From a virus, in IMG/VR virus record IMGVR_UViG_3300030107_005790, positions 1 to 51,623 of that record: a stretch of DNA of 51,623 nt, one strand, 5' to 3'. Position numbers and translations under genes: made by a program. Below, in pieces: positions 15,006 through 24,763 of this stretch. The notes beneath the pieces are model-generated. The model saw only the letters and a program-made list of their open reading frames with translations, was not told the DNA's origin and made no database searches. Position 1 is the first letter of the stretch; every line of letters begins with the position of its first letter.

Positions 15006-15965
15006 ATGGAAATTGACAATGTACAGGACACCCCTCAGAATGCTAATCCAGGCAACGCTGATAATGCGTTTGAACCGGCTCAAGCTAACGAAGGCTCCTC
15101 GAGCGAATTTTCCGTTGACGATATCATTCTAGGAAAGACGGAAGCAGCTGACGAAGTATTCGCCACACCTGCGCAGGAAACAGAAGTTCAACCACAGCAA
15201 GAGCAACAGCAAGATTTTACACCTCCAGCCCCAGAACAGCCAGTGGACGCTAAAAACGATGATACTCGTTTTCAGTATTGGCAGTCAAGAGCTGCAAGAT
15301 TAGAAAATCAGTTGAAAAATGTAGAGACCCAGCAAATGCAAGCACAACAACAGCAAGCTGCAGTCCCTCAAGCTCCAGCCAAGGAAGAATTTCCAGCTCC
15401 GCCAGATAAGCCTGAAAAACCAAGGCACTTTAGTAGAGAAGAAGCTTATACTGATAGTACAAGCGATTCTGCTAAGTACCTTGATGAGATGGATGACTGG
15501 AGAGATAACATGGATGAGTACAATCAGCTGAAGCATCATTATGAGATTGCTACTGTTAAAGAAAGTATGCAAGCCCAAGAAAAAGCTCGTCAAGAGGATA
15601 TTCGAAGGCGTCAAGCATATGCACAACAGCAGAAGCAGGTTCATGATGTTAAACAGTATGTACAGAAATCACATGGCTTTAGTCCTGACCAAGCTAATCA
15701 GTTTGTAAAGGAAATGGCCTCTCCTGAATCAATAACAATGGATAATTTGGTACAATTGTGGAGATTTCAACAAGGACAACAAACTCCTCAAGCTGCACCT
15801 GCACAGCCTTCTCAAGCTTTTCAGCAAGAGAAAAGGGCTGCACAGGTTCCATCACCAATGGGCGTAATGCCCTCGGCTGGTGGACAGACTGATGGACGCT
15901 CTACAGAAGACCAGATTATGGACACAATGATAGGGGATTTTAATAATAAAAATCCCTGGAAATAA
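15006..15965 (+). CDS. Capsid scaffold-like protein
   Basis: A 319-aa acidic, Gln/Pro-rich protein with a disordered first ~100 residues, a helical middle (YNQLKHHYEIATVKESMQAQ) and a poorly conserved Gln-rich tail. Composition and position between portal and major capsid are those of scaffold proteins. GGAG precedes the start. No protease motif was found. Confidence 0.75.
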   Translation: MEIDNVQDTPQNANPGNADNAFEPAQANEGSSSEFSVDDIILGKTEAADEVFATPAQETEVQPQQEQQQDFTPPAPEQPVDAKNDDTRFQYWQSRAARLENQLKNVETQQMQAQQQQAAVPQAPAKEEFPAPPDKPEKPRHFSREEAYTDSTSDSAKYLDEMDDWRDNMDEYNQLKHHYEIATVKESMQAQEKARQEDIRRRQAYAQQQKQVHDVKQYVQKSHGFSPDQANQFVKEMASPESITMDNLVQLWRFQQGQQTPQAAPAQPSQAFQQEKRAAQVPSPMGVMPSAGGQTDGRSTEDQIMDTMIGDFNNKNPWK

Positions 15966-16025
15966 TCGCCCTACTTGAAGGCCTAAAGGGTAGTTGATAG
16001 AGGGTAAAACAAAGAGGTAATATAA

Positions 16026-17423
16026 ATGGCAACATTAAGTCAAAGTAAGTACAATCCTTCTTTTGGCTCTGCTGTCCAGGGAATAAGTATTGATAATAAT
16101 AGACGACTTTTTAACTTCGGTGAAAGAGTTGCTGAACTTGCTCCCCAACAATCTCCGTTTTTTGTATATTTGTCAAAAGTAGCTAAGAAAGCTACTAATG
16201 ACCCAGTATTCAAAACGCTAGAGCAAAGACATCAGTGGCAAAGAAGGAATTTTGAAGTAGTAACTGCACGACTAAATCTAAATAAAGGCGCAGGTGTAGC
16301 ACTTGGGTCTAGTGGTGATTTAGTTATTAAATGTGGTTATAATACAAAAGGTGTAATAGAGGCTGACCAGCCTTGTAAATTTATACTTCCAGGTCAGACA
16401 TTGGCAGTTAAAACCACTGAAGGTGTAGTAATTCTTAGAATTGCTAGAGATACAGTTATTGGGGATGCTACTGCTGGTACTGATGGAGAAATAAAGCATG
16501 ATGCTGGGCAAACTACAATTGCAGGTGAAGACCTATTTGTAGTTGGTAAGGATATGACTGCTACTGAGGATATCCTTGCAGGTGCAAAAGGTCAAGTAAT
16601 AGGAAGTGCATGGGCTGAAGGCTCTACTGCTCCACTTGGTTGGGAAGATGCTTTATTCGATAGAGAAGGATATTGTCAGATTTTTAAGACTGCAATGAAT
16701 CTTTTCTCTGGAACAGCTATGGCTACAGAATATAGAGGTCTTTCAAATGAATACCAAAGAGTTTGGCAAGAAAAACTAATGGAACATAAGATGGATATTG
16801 AAAACGCTATGTTGTTTGGTAGAGGTGTTGCAGGTCACGGAACTGAAGGTGATACTGGAGCAACTGCTGAAACAGCAGGTACAGCTAGATTTACTCATGG
16901 TATAATTCCTTATACTGAGGTAAATGGGAAAACGTACAATATGTCTTATGCTTCATCTGGTTATGATGCCTTCTTAGATGCAATGGAGGATTATTTTGCA
17001 CCTGAGTCTGGTAATAGTGGTAATAAGCTTGTTCTAGCTTCTAGAAAGGTTATTACTTACTTGAATAAACTAGGTAATGGTTCATTCTTGAATAACTCTG
17101 TTGGTTCTAGCCAGTATAGACTTGATATTGATACTGTGCCTGGAGCTTTCGGCCATCAAGTAACTGTAGTAAATACTATCTTTGGTAATTTACATTTTGT
17201 TGCAGAGCCCCTTTTAAGAGGCCCTTGGGAAGACTATGCATGCATGGTTGACCTTAAAAATGTAGCTTATCGTCCACTAGTTGGTAATGGTGTGAGTCGA
17301 GACACTTTTATTGAAACCAACATTCAAAACAACGATGAAGATGGAAGAAGGGATTTAGTTATGACTGAAGCTGGTCTAGAAATCACTCTTCCTGAAACAC
17401 ATGCTGTTTTGAAATTCTCTTAA
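16026..17423 (+). CDS. Major capsid protein (HK97-like fold)
   Basis: A 465-aa protein after the scaffold gene, with features of podovirus coat proteins: an N-terminal helix and arm (RRLFNFGERVAELAPQQSPF), a long central insertion (about 90-190) and a C-terminal region rich in beta strands. Preceded by GAGG. No catalytic motifs. Assignment rests on position, size and overall look. Confidence 0.85.
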   Translation: MATLSQSKYNPSFGSAVQGISIDNNRRLFNFGERVAELAPQQSPFFVYLSKVAKKATNDPVFKTLEQRHQWQRRNFEVVTARLNLNKGAGVALGSSGDLVIKCGYNTKGVIEADQPCKFILPGQTLAVKTTEGVVILRIARDTVIGDATAGTDGEIKHDAGQTTIAGEDLFVVGKDMTATEDILAGAKGQVIGSAWAEGSTAPLGWEDALFDREGYCQIFKTAMNLFSGTAMATEYRGLSNEYQRVWQEKLMEHKMDIENAMLFGRGVAGHGTEGDTGATAETAGTARFTHGIIPYTEVNGKTYNMSYASSGYDAFLDAMEDYFAPESGNSGNKLVLASRKVITYLNKLGNGSFLNNSVGSSQYRLDIDTVPGAFGHQVTVVNTIFGNLHFVAEPLLRGPWEDYACMVDLKNVAYRPLVGNGVSRDTFIETNIQNNDEDGRRDLVMTEAGLEITLPETHAVLKFS

Positions 17424-17437
17424 GTAGGAGGTAGATT

Positions 17438-17896
17438 ATGTCTTGGATAAAGTTAAAAGATGGTGTTACTCCTGGATGGTATTCAGATTTGACCCATACT
17501 GCAGGCGGAACTGTAGATGTTGATAGTGCAGCTATTGACTTTCTGCCTTCAGGTACTACATTCACTGTAATGTATAACACTGAAGCAGTTGCGACTAATA
17601 GCCAAACAGCTGATGTAGATATATTAGTAGCAAGTTCTAATGATGGTACCTATACAGTTGCTAAGGCTGATTTGATAGCTAATGGTGCTGGCAGTGTTAT
17701 GACTGCAGCAGCTTATGTTCCGGGAACTACAGGAGCAGGTTCGAATGTTTATAAAGTTCGAATTGACCCTGATGGCGACCTGGATGGAGCTGTTGTAAGA
17801 ATAGCAATTGTGCCTACAATAGATGGAATGGCTAAGGTAGACGCAAGTGGTATGCCTCAATCCGATATTGGCGGTGTTGGTGCTGACCCATCATAG
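17438..17896 (+). CDS. Head decoration-like protein
   Basis: A 152-aa, beta-rich, Gly/Ala/Asp-rich protein after the capsid gene with a strong GGAGG site. Low-complexity strands (SGTTFTVMYNTEA, VYKVRIDPDGDL) resemble small capsid cement or spike proteins. No specific family is recognised. Confidence 0.6.
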   Translation: MSWIKLKDGVTPGWYSDLTHTAGGTVDVDSAAIDFLPSGTTFTVMYNTEAVATNSQTADVDILVASSNDGTYTVAKADLIANGAGSVMTAAAYVPGTTGAGSNVYKVRIDPDGDLDGAVVRIAIVPTIDGMAKVDASGMPQSDIGGVGADPS

Positions 17897-17920
17897 TAAG
17901 TAACGTGTTTAATTGATGAC

Positions 17921-17940
17921 GAGGGGGAGTAATCCCCCTC
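17921..17940 (+). other. Perfect hairpin with GUAA tetraloop
   Basis: GAGGGGGA, GTAA, TCCCCCTC forms eight perfect pairs closed by a GNRA-type loop. It lies between two virion genes, 26 bases before the ATG of the next. It is not followed by a T-run, so it is more likely a message-stabilising or processing hairpin than an intrinsic terminator. High capsid mRNA levels could depend on it (inference). Confidence 0.7.
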
Positions 17941-17966
17941 TGATTCACAAATTTAGGAGAAAAGAT

Positions 17967-18428
17967 ATGGCCGATAGATTAGGCTCAAAATGGAGTAGCT
18001 TAGCAGACCTTACAATAGCAAATGCTACAGTTGAAGCATATGCAAGTTCAGTTATTCCTGGAGAATCAACTTTAAATAATACTGTAGGGCATTGGTGTTA
18101 TTTTGCAATGGATGGAGGCACAGATGCTGATTATACATATGATTTTGACTGGCCTATACAAGGTGATTTTACTATTATAATAAACCCTACTCTTATTGAT
18201 ACTGATGCTGCTACAACTTTAAATGTAAGCGTCAAAGGTAGTGTAGATGGAACAAATTATGTTGATTTGCATGATAATATTATAAGTGCTGGAGCTATAG
18301 ATACAGCAGCACAAGTAGCTGTATATGACTTGGATGCAAAAGGAAAGTTACCACATATGCATTTAGAGCTTACAGCCGCAGCAAATGAATCTGATAGTAC
18401 GATTATAATAGGTGTTATTCCTCACTAA
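17967..18428 (+). CDS. Structural protein, beta-rich
   Basis: A 153-aa protein. The start at 17967 (MADRLGSK) is chosen because AGGAG lies seven bases before it. A longer frame from 17913 would run through the GC hairpin. Beta-rich with Thr/Ala/Asp and few charges; similar in style to the two neighbouring structural proteins. Possibly a head spike or neck protein. Overlaps the next gene by TAATG. Confidence 0.65.
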   Translation: MADRLGSKWSSLADLTIANATVEAYASSVIPGESTLNNTVGHWCYFAMDGGTDADYTYDFDWPIQGDFTIIINPTLIDTDAATTLNVSVKGSVDGTNYVDLHDNIISAGAIDTAAQVAVYDLDAKGKLPHMHLELTAAANESDSTIIIGVIPH

Positions 18429-19249
18429 TGGGACAATGGAAAAGATATAGATGCATTGCTCAAAGTATAACTGGTGAGCAAACTAGCGGTTCAACCTTAG
18501 CAGTAGACTTTCCTAAGCTAAGAGCTACAGGGGATGCTAATGAAGGTGCTACATATACTATAGTAATGACAGGAAATTCAGGTACTGACCATTTTCATTA
18601 TATAAAAAACGAAGGAAAAGGTAATGAAGAAACAGTATATGCAGGCGTTGGAACTACAGATAAATTTGTCCATGTAGTAAATGGGACTGATTTAGCAGGT
18701 AATCTTGTATATGCGTCTATAGATGAAGGTGTTGAAATAGCAATACCTAATAATACTTACACTACTGGTGATAAGTTTAAATTTACAATTCCAAAGCTAG
18801 AAAAGGTATATGATGGTGGTATACATGGATTTTGTCAGATGGCATTTGCTATTGGCTCTACACTTTATACAGACCCTATTCCTTATAAAATATCAGAAGT
18901 AGCTACTTTCGCTATCAATTCAAGATTCGTAAGATATACTGTGAACAGTAGTGATACTACTGGAAATTCAGGAACTTCTACTGATTTGCAATATACAGTT
19001 GATGGTACAAATTATACAGATGGATTCGAGTTAATCAATGATACAAATATGGGTGATGCAGTAGCTCCTTTAGACAGTGAAAATTGTACTGCTATTTTTG
19101 ACAAAAGTGATGCAACTGGAACAGCTCCAAAGGAAACTGGAGGTCAAGCTGTAAAATACAGGTTAAAATTTTCGTATGAAAATTTAGGGGGAGGAGAAAA
19201 GATTTTAGGTAGAAAACAATTTTTACATGTAGCAATTTATAATCATTAA
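18428..19249 (+). CDS. Structural protein
   Basis: A 273-aa beta-rich protein coupled to the previous gene. It has many Gly, Thr and Asn residues and a repeated style like decoration or head-fibre proteins. No motif is recognised. It is probably exposed on the capsid, given its position. Confidence 0.6.
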   Translation: MGQWKRYRCIAQSITGEQTSGSTLAVDFPKLRATGDANEGATYTIVMTGNSGTDHFHYIKNEGKGNEETVYAGVGTTDKFVHVVNGTDLAGNLVYASIDEGVEIAIPNNTYTTGDKFKFTIPKLEKVYDGGIHGFCQMAFAIGSTLYTDPIPYKISEVATFAINSRFVRYTVNSSDTTGNSGTSTDLQYTVDGTNYTDGFELINDTNMGDAVAPLDSENCTAIFDKSDATGTAPKETGGQAVKYRLKFSYENLGGGEKILGRKQFLHVAIYNH

Positions 19250-19261
19250 AAGAGGTAAATA

Positions 19262-19552
19262 ATGGCACAATCAAAAAAAACAAGAACAAATATAGATTTA
19301 ATACAGACAGCTAGTAAAATAGTTGATGCTATGTTCCCTGCAGGTGTTGGAGGTAGAGGACCAGGAGCTGGAAGTATGCCTGGTGGCGGAACTGAGAAAA
19401 AAGGAAAGCTACAAAAAATAAAAGGTAAAGCTAAGATGACGAAAGGTGCTAAGGCTGCTAAGGTGGGCAGTGTAACTAGAGGCGGAAGAAAGAAAAAAGG
19501 TGGCTCTGGTGGTATTACTAAGACTAGAGGTACTGCAAGAGCTTCTAGATAA
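19262..19552 (+). CDS. Small Gly/Lys-rich basic protein
   Basis: A 96-aa protein. After a helical start (IDLIQTASKIVDAMFP) it becomes Gly-rich, then strongly basic (KLQKIKGKAKMTKGAKAAK). Its composition suggests a nucleic-acid-binding or packaged internal protein. The stop overlaps the next small gene's start. Confidence 0.6.
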   Translation: MAQSKKTRTNIDLIQTASKIVDAMFPAGVGGRGPGAGSMPGGGTEKKGKLQKIKGKAKMTKGAKAAKVGSVTRGGRKKKGGSGGITKTRGTARASR

Positions 19553-19653
19553 TGGCTAAAGTAGTATACTCAGGCAGTATAGGTAATCCATGGCATGGAG
19601 TTAAACCTAATACTAGAAGGAAGCTTAACACTCAAAAGAAGAAGGGTAAATAA
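19552..19653 (+). CDS. Very small basic protein (33 aa)
   Basis: A frame beginning MAKVVYSGSIGNPWHGVKPN and ending in a Lys-rich tail. It is linked by single-base stop/start overlaps to the genes on both sides, which supports it as real despite its size. Function unknown. Confidence 0.55.
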   Translation: MAKVVYSGSIGNPWHGVKPNTRRKLNTQKKKGK

Positions 19654-21014
19654 TGGCATTAAGAGACAGAATAGAGTATTATACTGGAGATATAGATAGC
19701 TGGAATGGTCAAGTTTATTCTTCTGCAGAAGGTAATGCAGAAAGAGTTTTAGTTAATGGAGTTCAGTTTGTAATTGATTTAGTAGCTAAAGCTACTCCAG
19801 ATAAACTAGCATTATTTACAACAAGCACTTCTTCTGATTGGACTAGCTATAAATTTACCCTTGGTGGTGATTATTCAGACTATTTTACCAATGTATATTT
19901 AACACATTCTGATGGAAAGATATACGAATGTACCCCAATATCAGCAGATATGGCAAGGCAAGCTCTAGATGAAGATAGTTTGCATTATGCTCCTTCTGTT
20001 TCTCCTGTATATTATGTAAAGAATAGTCAGGTAAATGTATTGCCTGCACAAGGAACGCCAAGTATAGATGTTGCAAAGCCTGTCCAGACAAATGAATTTG
20101 ACATCACTTCAGATGGAGATATTCCAAGATTCCCTAAAAGTTATAGAGATATAGTAGTTTTATTTGCTGCTGGAAAGATAATAGGGTCTAAACTTGCCTA
20201 TTATCAGGATTATTATACAATAACAGAAACAGCATCTCATGCTTATACTGCATTAAATACAGCCAAAACAGAGCTATCAGAGACACAGGCTTTATGTGAT
20301 TCAATTAACACTCAAACAGGTAACGCAGTAACAGAAGTTGCAAAAGCTGTAGCTGAAGCTGGAGAAATGATAACGCAAACAGATAATAGTTCAGATTTTT
20401 CTACAGCTTTAACAGCTATGAATACAGCAGTTGATAAATTTAGAGCAGATTCTAGTGCCCCTGCTTTATTTGGAGATGCATCGCAATATACGACAGGAAC
20501 AGGGATTACAGGAGTCCAAGATGCTTTAACAAAAGCTGAAAATCTAATTGATGGAACTACAATGGGAGGAGAGACAGAAACAGAAAGTGTTCAGTATTGG
20601 TTAAATCAAGAAGATACTGAAATGGCTCAAGCAACTTTACAAGCTGCTCAAAGTGAAATAAGCAGAGCTCAAGGTCATATAGCGGAATGGAATGCAGCAG
20701 TAGGAGCTTTGCAGGCAGAAATTAATGGATTTGCTACAGAAGTTCAATCAAGAACAGCTCTTACAGGAGCTAAAAGCCAAACTGTTCAAGCCATACTCTC
20801 TGAGGTTCAGGGATATTTAAATGCAGCTCAAGGTTATTCATCTGAAATTCAAGCTAAAATTTCAATTTCTAATGGATATATAGCAGAATTTAATGCAAGA
20901 TTTACAAAAGACACAACTACTTATCAGTGGTTGGCAGGACAAAAACAATTAATCAATACAGAGCTTATGCAGGCTTTGGCAGCAAAAGGATTAGCAGGGG
21001 CACCTGCTCAATAG
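19653..21014 (+). CDS. Tail/connector protein with long coiled coil
   Basis: A 453-aa protein. Residues 1-190 look globular (LVNGVQFVIDLVAKATPDKL and a YYVKNSQVNVLPAQG beta segment). The remainder is Ala/Gln/Glu-rich coiled coil with repeated SEVQGYLNAAQGYSSEIQAK-style units, as in gp4-type connectors and tail fibre shafts. The start overlaps the 33-aa gene. I favour a neck or fibre-adaptor role. Confidence 0.65.
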   Translation: MALRDRIEYYTGDIDSWNGQVYSSAEGNAERVLVNGVQFVIDLVAKATPDKLALFTTSTSSDWTSYKFTLGGDYSDYFTNVYLTHSDGKIYECTPISADMARQALDEDSLHYAPSVSPVYYVKNSQVNVLPAQGTPSIDVAKPVQTNEFDITSDGDIPRFPKSYRDIVVLFAAGKIIGSKLAYYQDYYTITETASHAYTALNTAKTELSETQALCDSINTQTGNAVTEVAKAVAEAGEMITQTDNSSDFSTALTAMNTAVDKFRADSSAPALFGDASQYTTGTGITGVQDALTKAENLIDGTTMGGETETESVQYWLNQEDTEMAQATLQAAQSEISRAQGHIAEWNAAVGALQAEINGFATEVQSRTALTGAKSQTVQAILSEVQGYLNAAQGYSSEIQAKISISNGYIAEFNARFTKDTTTYQWLAGQKQLINTELMQALAAKGLAGAPAQ

Positions 21015-21022
21015 GAGAATAA

Positions 21023-23353
21023 ATGGCAGATTTAGAAGGAAAAACAATAGCGAGTACGTATAAGAGTCTTTTAAATGTATCAGGCTCAGATAATGCTGTA
21101 TTACCTACAGGCTCTGTAGTGGCAATTGCAGATGGAACAGGCGTTAATTCAGCTTTATCATTAGGGACAGACAGAGCTACTATAGCTCTTGGCTCGGACT
21201 CTGGTGATGACTTTATAGTAGGTGGGACTAAACTGGTAGTGAGAGGCAATAATGGCTTTGTTGGAATAGGAACTTCTAGCCCAGATAGATTACTTCAAGT
21301 AGAAGCTAGTGGGTCTGCTGCTACAGCAATTTTATCCATAGCTACGCCAAATGATGGAGCGTCAAGAATAGAATTTTCAGAGGTAACTGGTCCAGACCTT
21401 GATGGTGGAAAAATTGAATATAGGCATGCAGCACATGCTACTACTGCTGATAGGGATAAAATGATGTTTCAAACAGCAGATTCTATAAAAATGGTTATAG
21501 GCTCTGCTGGAAATGTTGGTATAGGAACTACAGCTCCTGAAAATCTTTTATCTCTTTATTCTACTGGAAGCACTGCTTTAGAGATAAGAAGCGGGGCAAC
21601 AACAGATGCCCAAGACCCTCATTTGCTTTTTAGAAAAAGCGCAGGAGAAGGGGTGTCCGATTTAACTCTTGTTGGTGAAGATGACCATCTTGGAACAATA
21701 AGATTTGATGGGGCAGATGGTAATGAGTTTATTCAGTCTGCTGGAATAGAAGGTAGGATTGATGTAGATGGTAACACACCTGCTAATAATGTAATGCCAG
21801 GTAAATTATTATTTAATACAAATAATAATGGCGCTGGAGTTACTACTAAGATGGTAATAAAGTATGATGGGAAAGTTGGTATAGGAACTACATCTCCAGC
21901 ATCTTTATTGCATTTGTATGACACAGATGGCGGAGACCCTGACCTGACTATAGAGCATGTAGGTGCAGCGGACCAGGAAGGTGGAAATATTGTTTTTCAA
22001 CAAAGAGAAAGTAGTGGTTATATAAACGATGGGAAATCTATTGGTCAAATTATATTCCAATCTTATGACAATGATAGTGGGAGTGGTACCTATAGGTCTT
22101 CTGCAAAGATTAGGGCAACTGCTACGCATGGGCAAGAAGAAGACAAATTAAGCGCAAATCTGTCTTTTTGGGTTAACAACCACTCTCAAAATCCATTTCA
22201 AGCAATGACAATACAATACGATGGCAACGTTGGTATAGGAAGTACAAGTCCAAATGCTAAACTGCATATTGAAAATACCACTGAAGATGAAAAACCCCAA
22301 ATATATATAGTTAATAAATCTACTACAGCCGCACATGATGGTGGAGAGATAAGATTTTATAGAGAAGACCCTTCAGCTCATCTTGTTACGGATGGTTTAT
22401 CTTTGGGTGATATAAAATTTCTAGGTAAAGATGCCTCTGGTACTTCAATAATTGGAGGCTTAATTAGAGGTTATGTAGATGGAACTGATGCAACTACAAA
22501 TGACCTCCCTAGCGGATTGAAGTTTATGACTAATCCTGGAGGGACAAGTGTTAGCACTAGAATGACAATCGACAAGAGTGGCAACGTTGGTATAGGAACT
22601 ACAAGTCCATTGGCAAATCTACATGTATCTGGTGCTAGTATATCAGATACAAATCCAATGATGATGATAGAATGCACAGATGCAGATGCTGCTACTGGGC
22701 CTGATATCGCTTTATATAGAAATAGTACAAGTCCAGCTGATGATGACTATCTTGGAGCTCTTACTTTTATAGGAAGGAATGATGCTACAGGTGAGGCAGC
22801 TCATAATGTTGATTATTGCGATATATATGGAAGAATTAAAGATATGACCAATGGAACTGAAGATGCTACTCTTTATTTTAGAACTGTAGTTAATGGAACG
22901 CAAACTGATACTATGATGTTAAATGGTGGAAATGTTGGAATAGGAACTGCAGAACCAGGACAAGATTTAGATGTAGCAGGTATAGCTCAAGTAAACTCTA
23001 TAAATTGTGATACAAAAGTAGACATAGCTAATGGTACATTTACAAATACAAGTGTTGCTGGAGTTAGTATGTTAAGATGTGATACAAGTAGTGGACATTG
23101 CTACATTAAAGGGTTAGATGGAGGCGTGGAAGGACAAATGCTATATGTAGTGAAAACTTCTAGTGCTAATACATTGGTAATGTATAACAACTCAACAGAT
23201 GCTGCAAGTGGTGATAAATTGCTTTTAGCAGGATGTATTGCTGACGATAATTCTGATTATATCACAGTACCAGCAGGGTATGGCGGCTTTATATTTATAT
23301 ATCAAGGAAGCTATTGGAGGAATGTATCACACACAGGAGAAGTAACAGCTTAA
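21023..23353 (+). CDS. Tail fibre with VGIGT repeats
   Basis: A 776-aa protein with six copies of a G-x-V-G-I-G-T/S-x-x-P unit spaced by 80-120 residues. Each copy probably starts a trimeric beta layer, a pattern common in phage fibres and bacterial adhesins. The end (AGYGGFIFIYQGSYWRNVSH) resembles fibre tips. No S74 chaperone is seen. Likely receptor-binding fibre or spike. Confidence 0.75.
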   Translation: MADLEGKTIASTYKSLLNVSGSDNAVLPTGSVVAIADGTGVNSALSLGTDRATIALGSDSGDDFIVGGTKLVVRGNNGFVGIGTSSPDRLLQVEASGSAATAILSIATPNDGASRIEFSEVTGPDLDGGKIEYRHAAHATTADRDKMMFQTADSIKMVIGSAGNVGIGTTAPENLLSLYSTGSTALEIRSGATTDAQDPHLLFRKSAGEGVSDLTLVGEDDHLGTIRFDGADGNEFIQSAGIEGRIDVDGNTPANNVMPGKLLFNTNNNGAGVTTKMVIKYDGKVGIGTTSPASLLHLYDTDGGDPDLTIEHVGAADQEGGNIVFQQRESSGYINDGKSIGQIIFQSYDNDSGSGTYRSSAKIRATATHGQEEDKLSANLSFWVNNHSQNPFQAMTIQYDGNVGIGSTSPNAKLHIENTTEDEKPQIYIVNKSTTAAHDGGEIRFYREDPSAHLVTDGLSLGDIKFLGKDASGTSIIGGLIRGYVDGTDATTNDLPSGLKFMTNPGGTSVSTRMTIDKSGNVGIGTTSPLANLHVSGASISDTNPMMMIECTDADAATGPDIALYRNSTSPADDDYLGALTFIGRNDATGEAAHNVDYCDIYGRIKDMTNGTEDATLYFRTVVNGTQTDTMMLNGGNVGIGTAEPGQDLDVAGIAQVNSINCDTKVDIANGTFTNTSVAGVSMLRCDTSSGHCYIKGLDGGVEGQMLYVVKTSSANTLVMYNNSTDAASGDKLLLAGCIADDNSDYITVPAGYGGFIFIYQGSYWRNVSHTGEVTA
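21254..22956 (+). repeat. Six degenerate VGIGT-type coding repeats
   Basis: The motif begins near 21254 (GFVGIGTSSP), 21509 (GNVGIGTTAP), 21869 (GKVGIGTTSP), 22223 (GNVGIGSTSP), 22580 (GNVGIGTTSP) and 22927 (GNVGIGTAEP). Spacing is uneven, so they look like old duplications of a structural module rather than recent tandem copies. Confidence 0.75.
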
Positions 23354-23363
23354 AGGAGAAAAT

Positions 23364-23633
23364 ATGGCATTATTTACAACAGAACAAGCAAATGCAATAG
23401 AAATAAAAGAGGCTATAAAAACTGTAAGAAATTCACAAAATTCCATACAGGTATGGTTTAATGATGGAGATGGATTGCGTTATAAGTACAATTTAGAAAA
23501 CTATACAGGAGCTGAGACTAAAGAGGCTATACTTGCTGCAGTAAAAAGTCAAATTGTTGCAGGAACTAATTCTGAAGGATTGGACACAGGCCTTAAAAAG
23601 AAAACTTTATTAGTATCTACTAAAATAGTATAA
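23364..23633 (+). CDS. Small structural protein
   Basis: An 89-aa protein with GGAG upstream. It begins with a helix (ALFTTEQANAIEIKEAIKTV), then mixed strands. No family is recognised. Position after the fibre gene suggests a fibre chaperone or minor virion protein. Confidence 0.6.
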   Translation: MALFTTEQANAIEIKEAIKTVRNSQNSIQVWFNDGDGLRYKYNLENYTGAETKEAILAAVKSQIVAGTNSEGLDTGLKKKTLLVSTKIV

Positions 23634-23652
23634 GATAAAAGAGGAGTCAATA

Positions 23653-23892
23653 ATGGCAAAAGAAACAAAAGTAAAAGAGTATAAAGAAGAGGCTGAAAAG
23701 CTTAATCAGCCAACTAATGCAGATGCTTTAATTAACCTGAAAGAGCAACTTACTGGATATCAAAAGCAAGCTGCATATTATCATGAAATGGTACTCAAAG
23801 CACAAGGTGCTATTGAAGTATTAACTCAACTGGAGAAAGAGAATGAATCAGAAGGAAATGGTGGAACTGATTCAGCAGCACCATCCAACTAA
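23653..23892 (+). CDS. Small coiled-coil protein
   Basis: A 79-aa, mostly helical, charged protein (TKVKEYKEEAEKLNQP, LINLKEQLTGYQKQA). Its last 50 bases overlap the next gene. No family is recognised; likely a minor virion or chaperone protein. Confidence 0.6.
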   Translation: MAKETKVKEYKEEAEKLNQPTNADALINLKEQLTGYQKQAAYYHEMVLKAQGAIEVLTQLEKENESEGNGGTDSAAPSN

Positions 23893-24544
23893 AGGTGTTG
23901 TTGAAATAAATAAAATGCTAAACAGGGCTTCTGACACATTTTGTGCAGAGTCTGAGATAGTAGAAACAACTCTTATCGAAAGTTCTGTTGCAGGGCAACG
24001 ATATTATACACTTGACGCTGATATTGTAAAGATTATCAGCGTTGAGTTTAATGATGTTGCTATTCCAAGAATGATTGGCAAACCTCTAATAGAGGATGAT
24101 GAAATAGCTACTTCTGATGCAAATGCATTGGCTGCACCTACTTCTAGTAGTAATAATAGATATTACTATATAGATAACGATAGGATTGCTATTATAGAAA
24201 AAGCTACTAATGCTATTACAAGGGATGATAAAACATCTAATTATCAAAGCTGTAGTGTTGCTGGTACAAAGAATATAAGAGTATATGCTATTGTATTAGC
24301 ACTTCCTTTTACAGAGACTAGCTTAGATACAGCCCCTTCTGGACCTTCAAGCGAAGTGCCAGTCCAATTTCATGAGGTAATTGTACATAAAGCTTTATCA
24401 GACCTTTATAAGACTCCTCCTACGATGAATATAGATTTAGCGATGTTCTTTGAGGGTGAGTATATGAAAGGCTTAAAAAGAGCTAAAAAATACTCAAAAA
24501 CACATAAACAAAGAGGAGGAGTAATAGCACCTCATGAGTTTTAA
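23843..24544 (+). CDS. Head-tail connector/adaptor protein
   Basis: A 233-aa protein with GGAG nine bases before its ATG. A helical start (VELIQQHHPTKGVVEINKML) is followed by strands (GQRYYTLDADIVKIISVEFN) and a final helical domain (FHEVIVHKALSDLYKTPP). This order matches podovirus gp4-like head-completion adaptors. It overlaps the preceding gene by 50 bases and the next by 11. Confidence 0.7.
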   Translation: MNQKEMVELIQQHHPTKGVVEINKMLNRASDTFCAESEIVETTLIESSVAGQRYYTLDADIVKIISVEFNDVAIPRMIGKPLIEDDEIATSDANALAAPTSSSNNRYYYIDNDRIAIIEKATNAITRDDKTSNYQSCSVAGTKNIRVYAIVLALPFTETSLDTAPSGPSSEVPVQFHEVIVHKALSDLYKTPPTMNIDLAMFFEGEYMKGLKRAKKYSKTHKQRGGVIAPHEF

Positions 24545-24755
24545 TAGAGAGTATATAGGACCTGTTCAATGGCAACAATTAACTGCTCATAATTGGGATT
24601 CATTTAATGAGGCTTGGGACGATGGTGAGCCTTCAACTTTTAATAGAGAAACTATAATACTACCTGAATCTTGGGAAGCTCAAACAACTGGATTTTGGGA
24701 AGCAACTACAAACAACTGGGATTCTGAAACATATAAAGGATTTGTTAGAGAATAA
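24534..24755 (+). CDS. Small Trp-rich protein
   Basis: A 73-aa protein with eight Trp and repeated N/E-W-D/E-style segments (AHNWDSFNEAWDD, TNNWDSETYKG). It starts inside the previous gene. Likely a minor structural protein; no family recognised. Confidence 0.65.
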   Translation: MSFNREYIGPVQWQQLTAHNWDSFNEAWDDGEPSTFNRETIILPESWEAQTTGFWEATTNNWDSETYKGFVRE

Positions 24756-24763
24756 GGAGAAAA

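Noticed and set aside
21254-22956. CRISPR-like array
   Set aside because: The repeats are in-frame coding motifs with degenerate sequence and spacing of hundreds of bases; they are fibre repeats.
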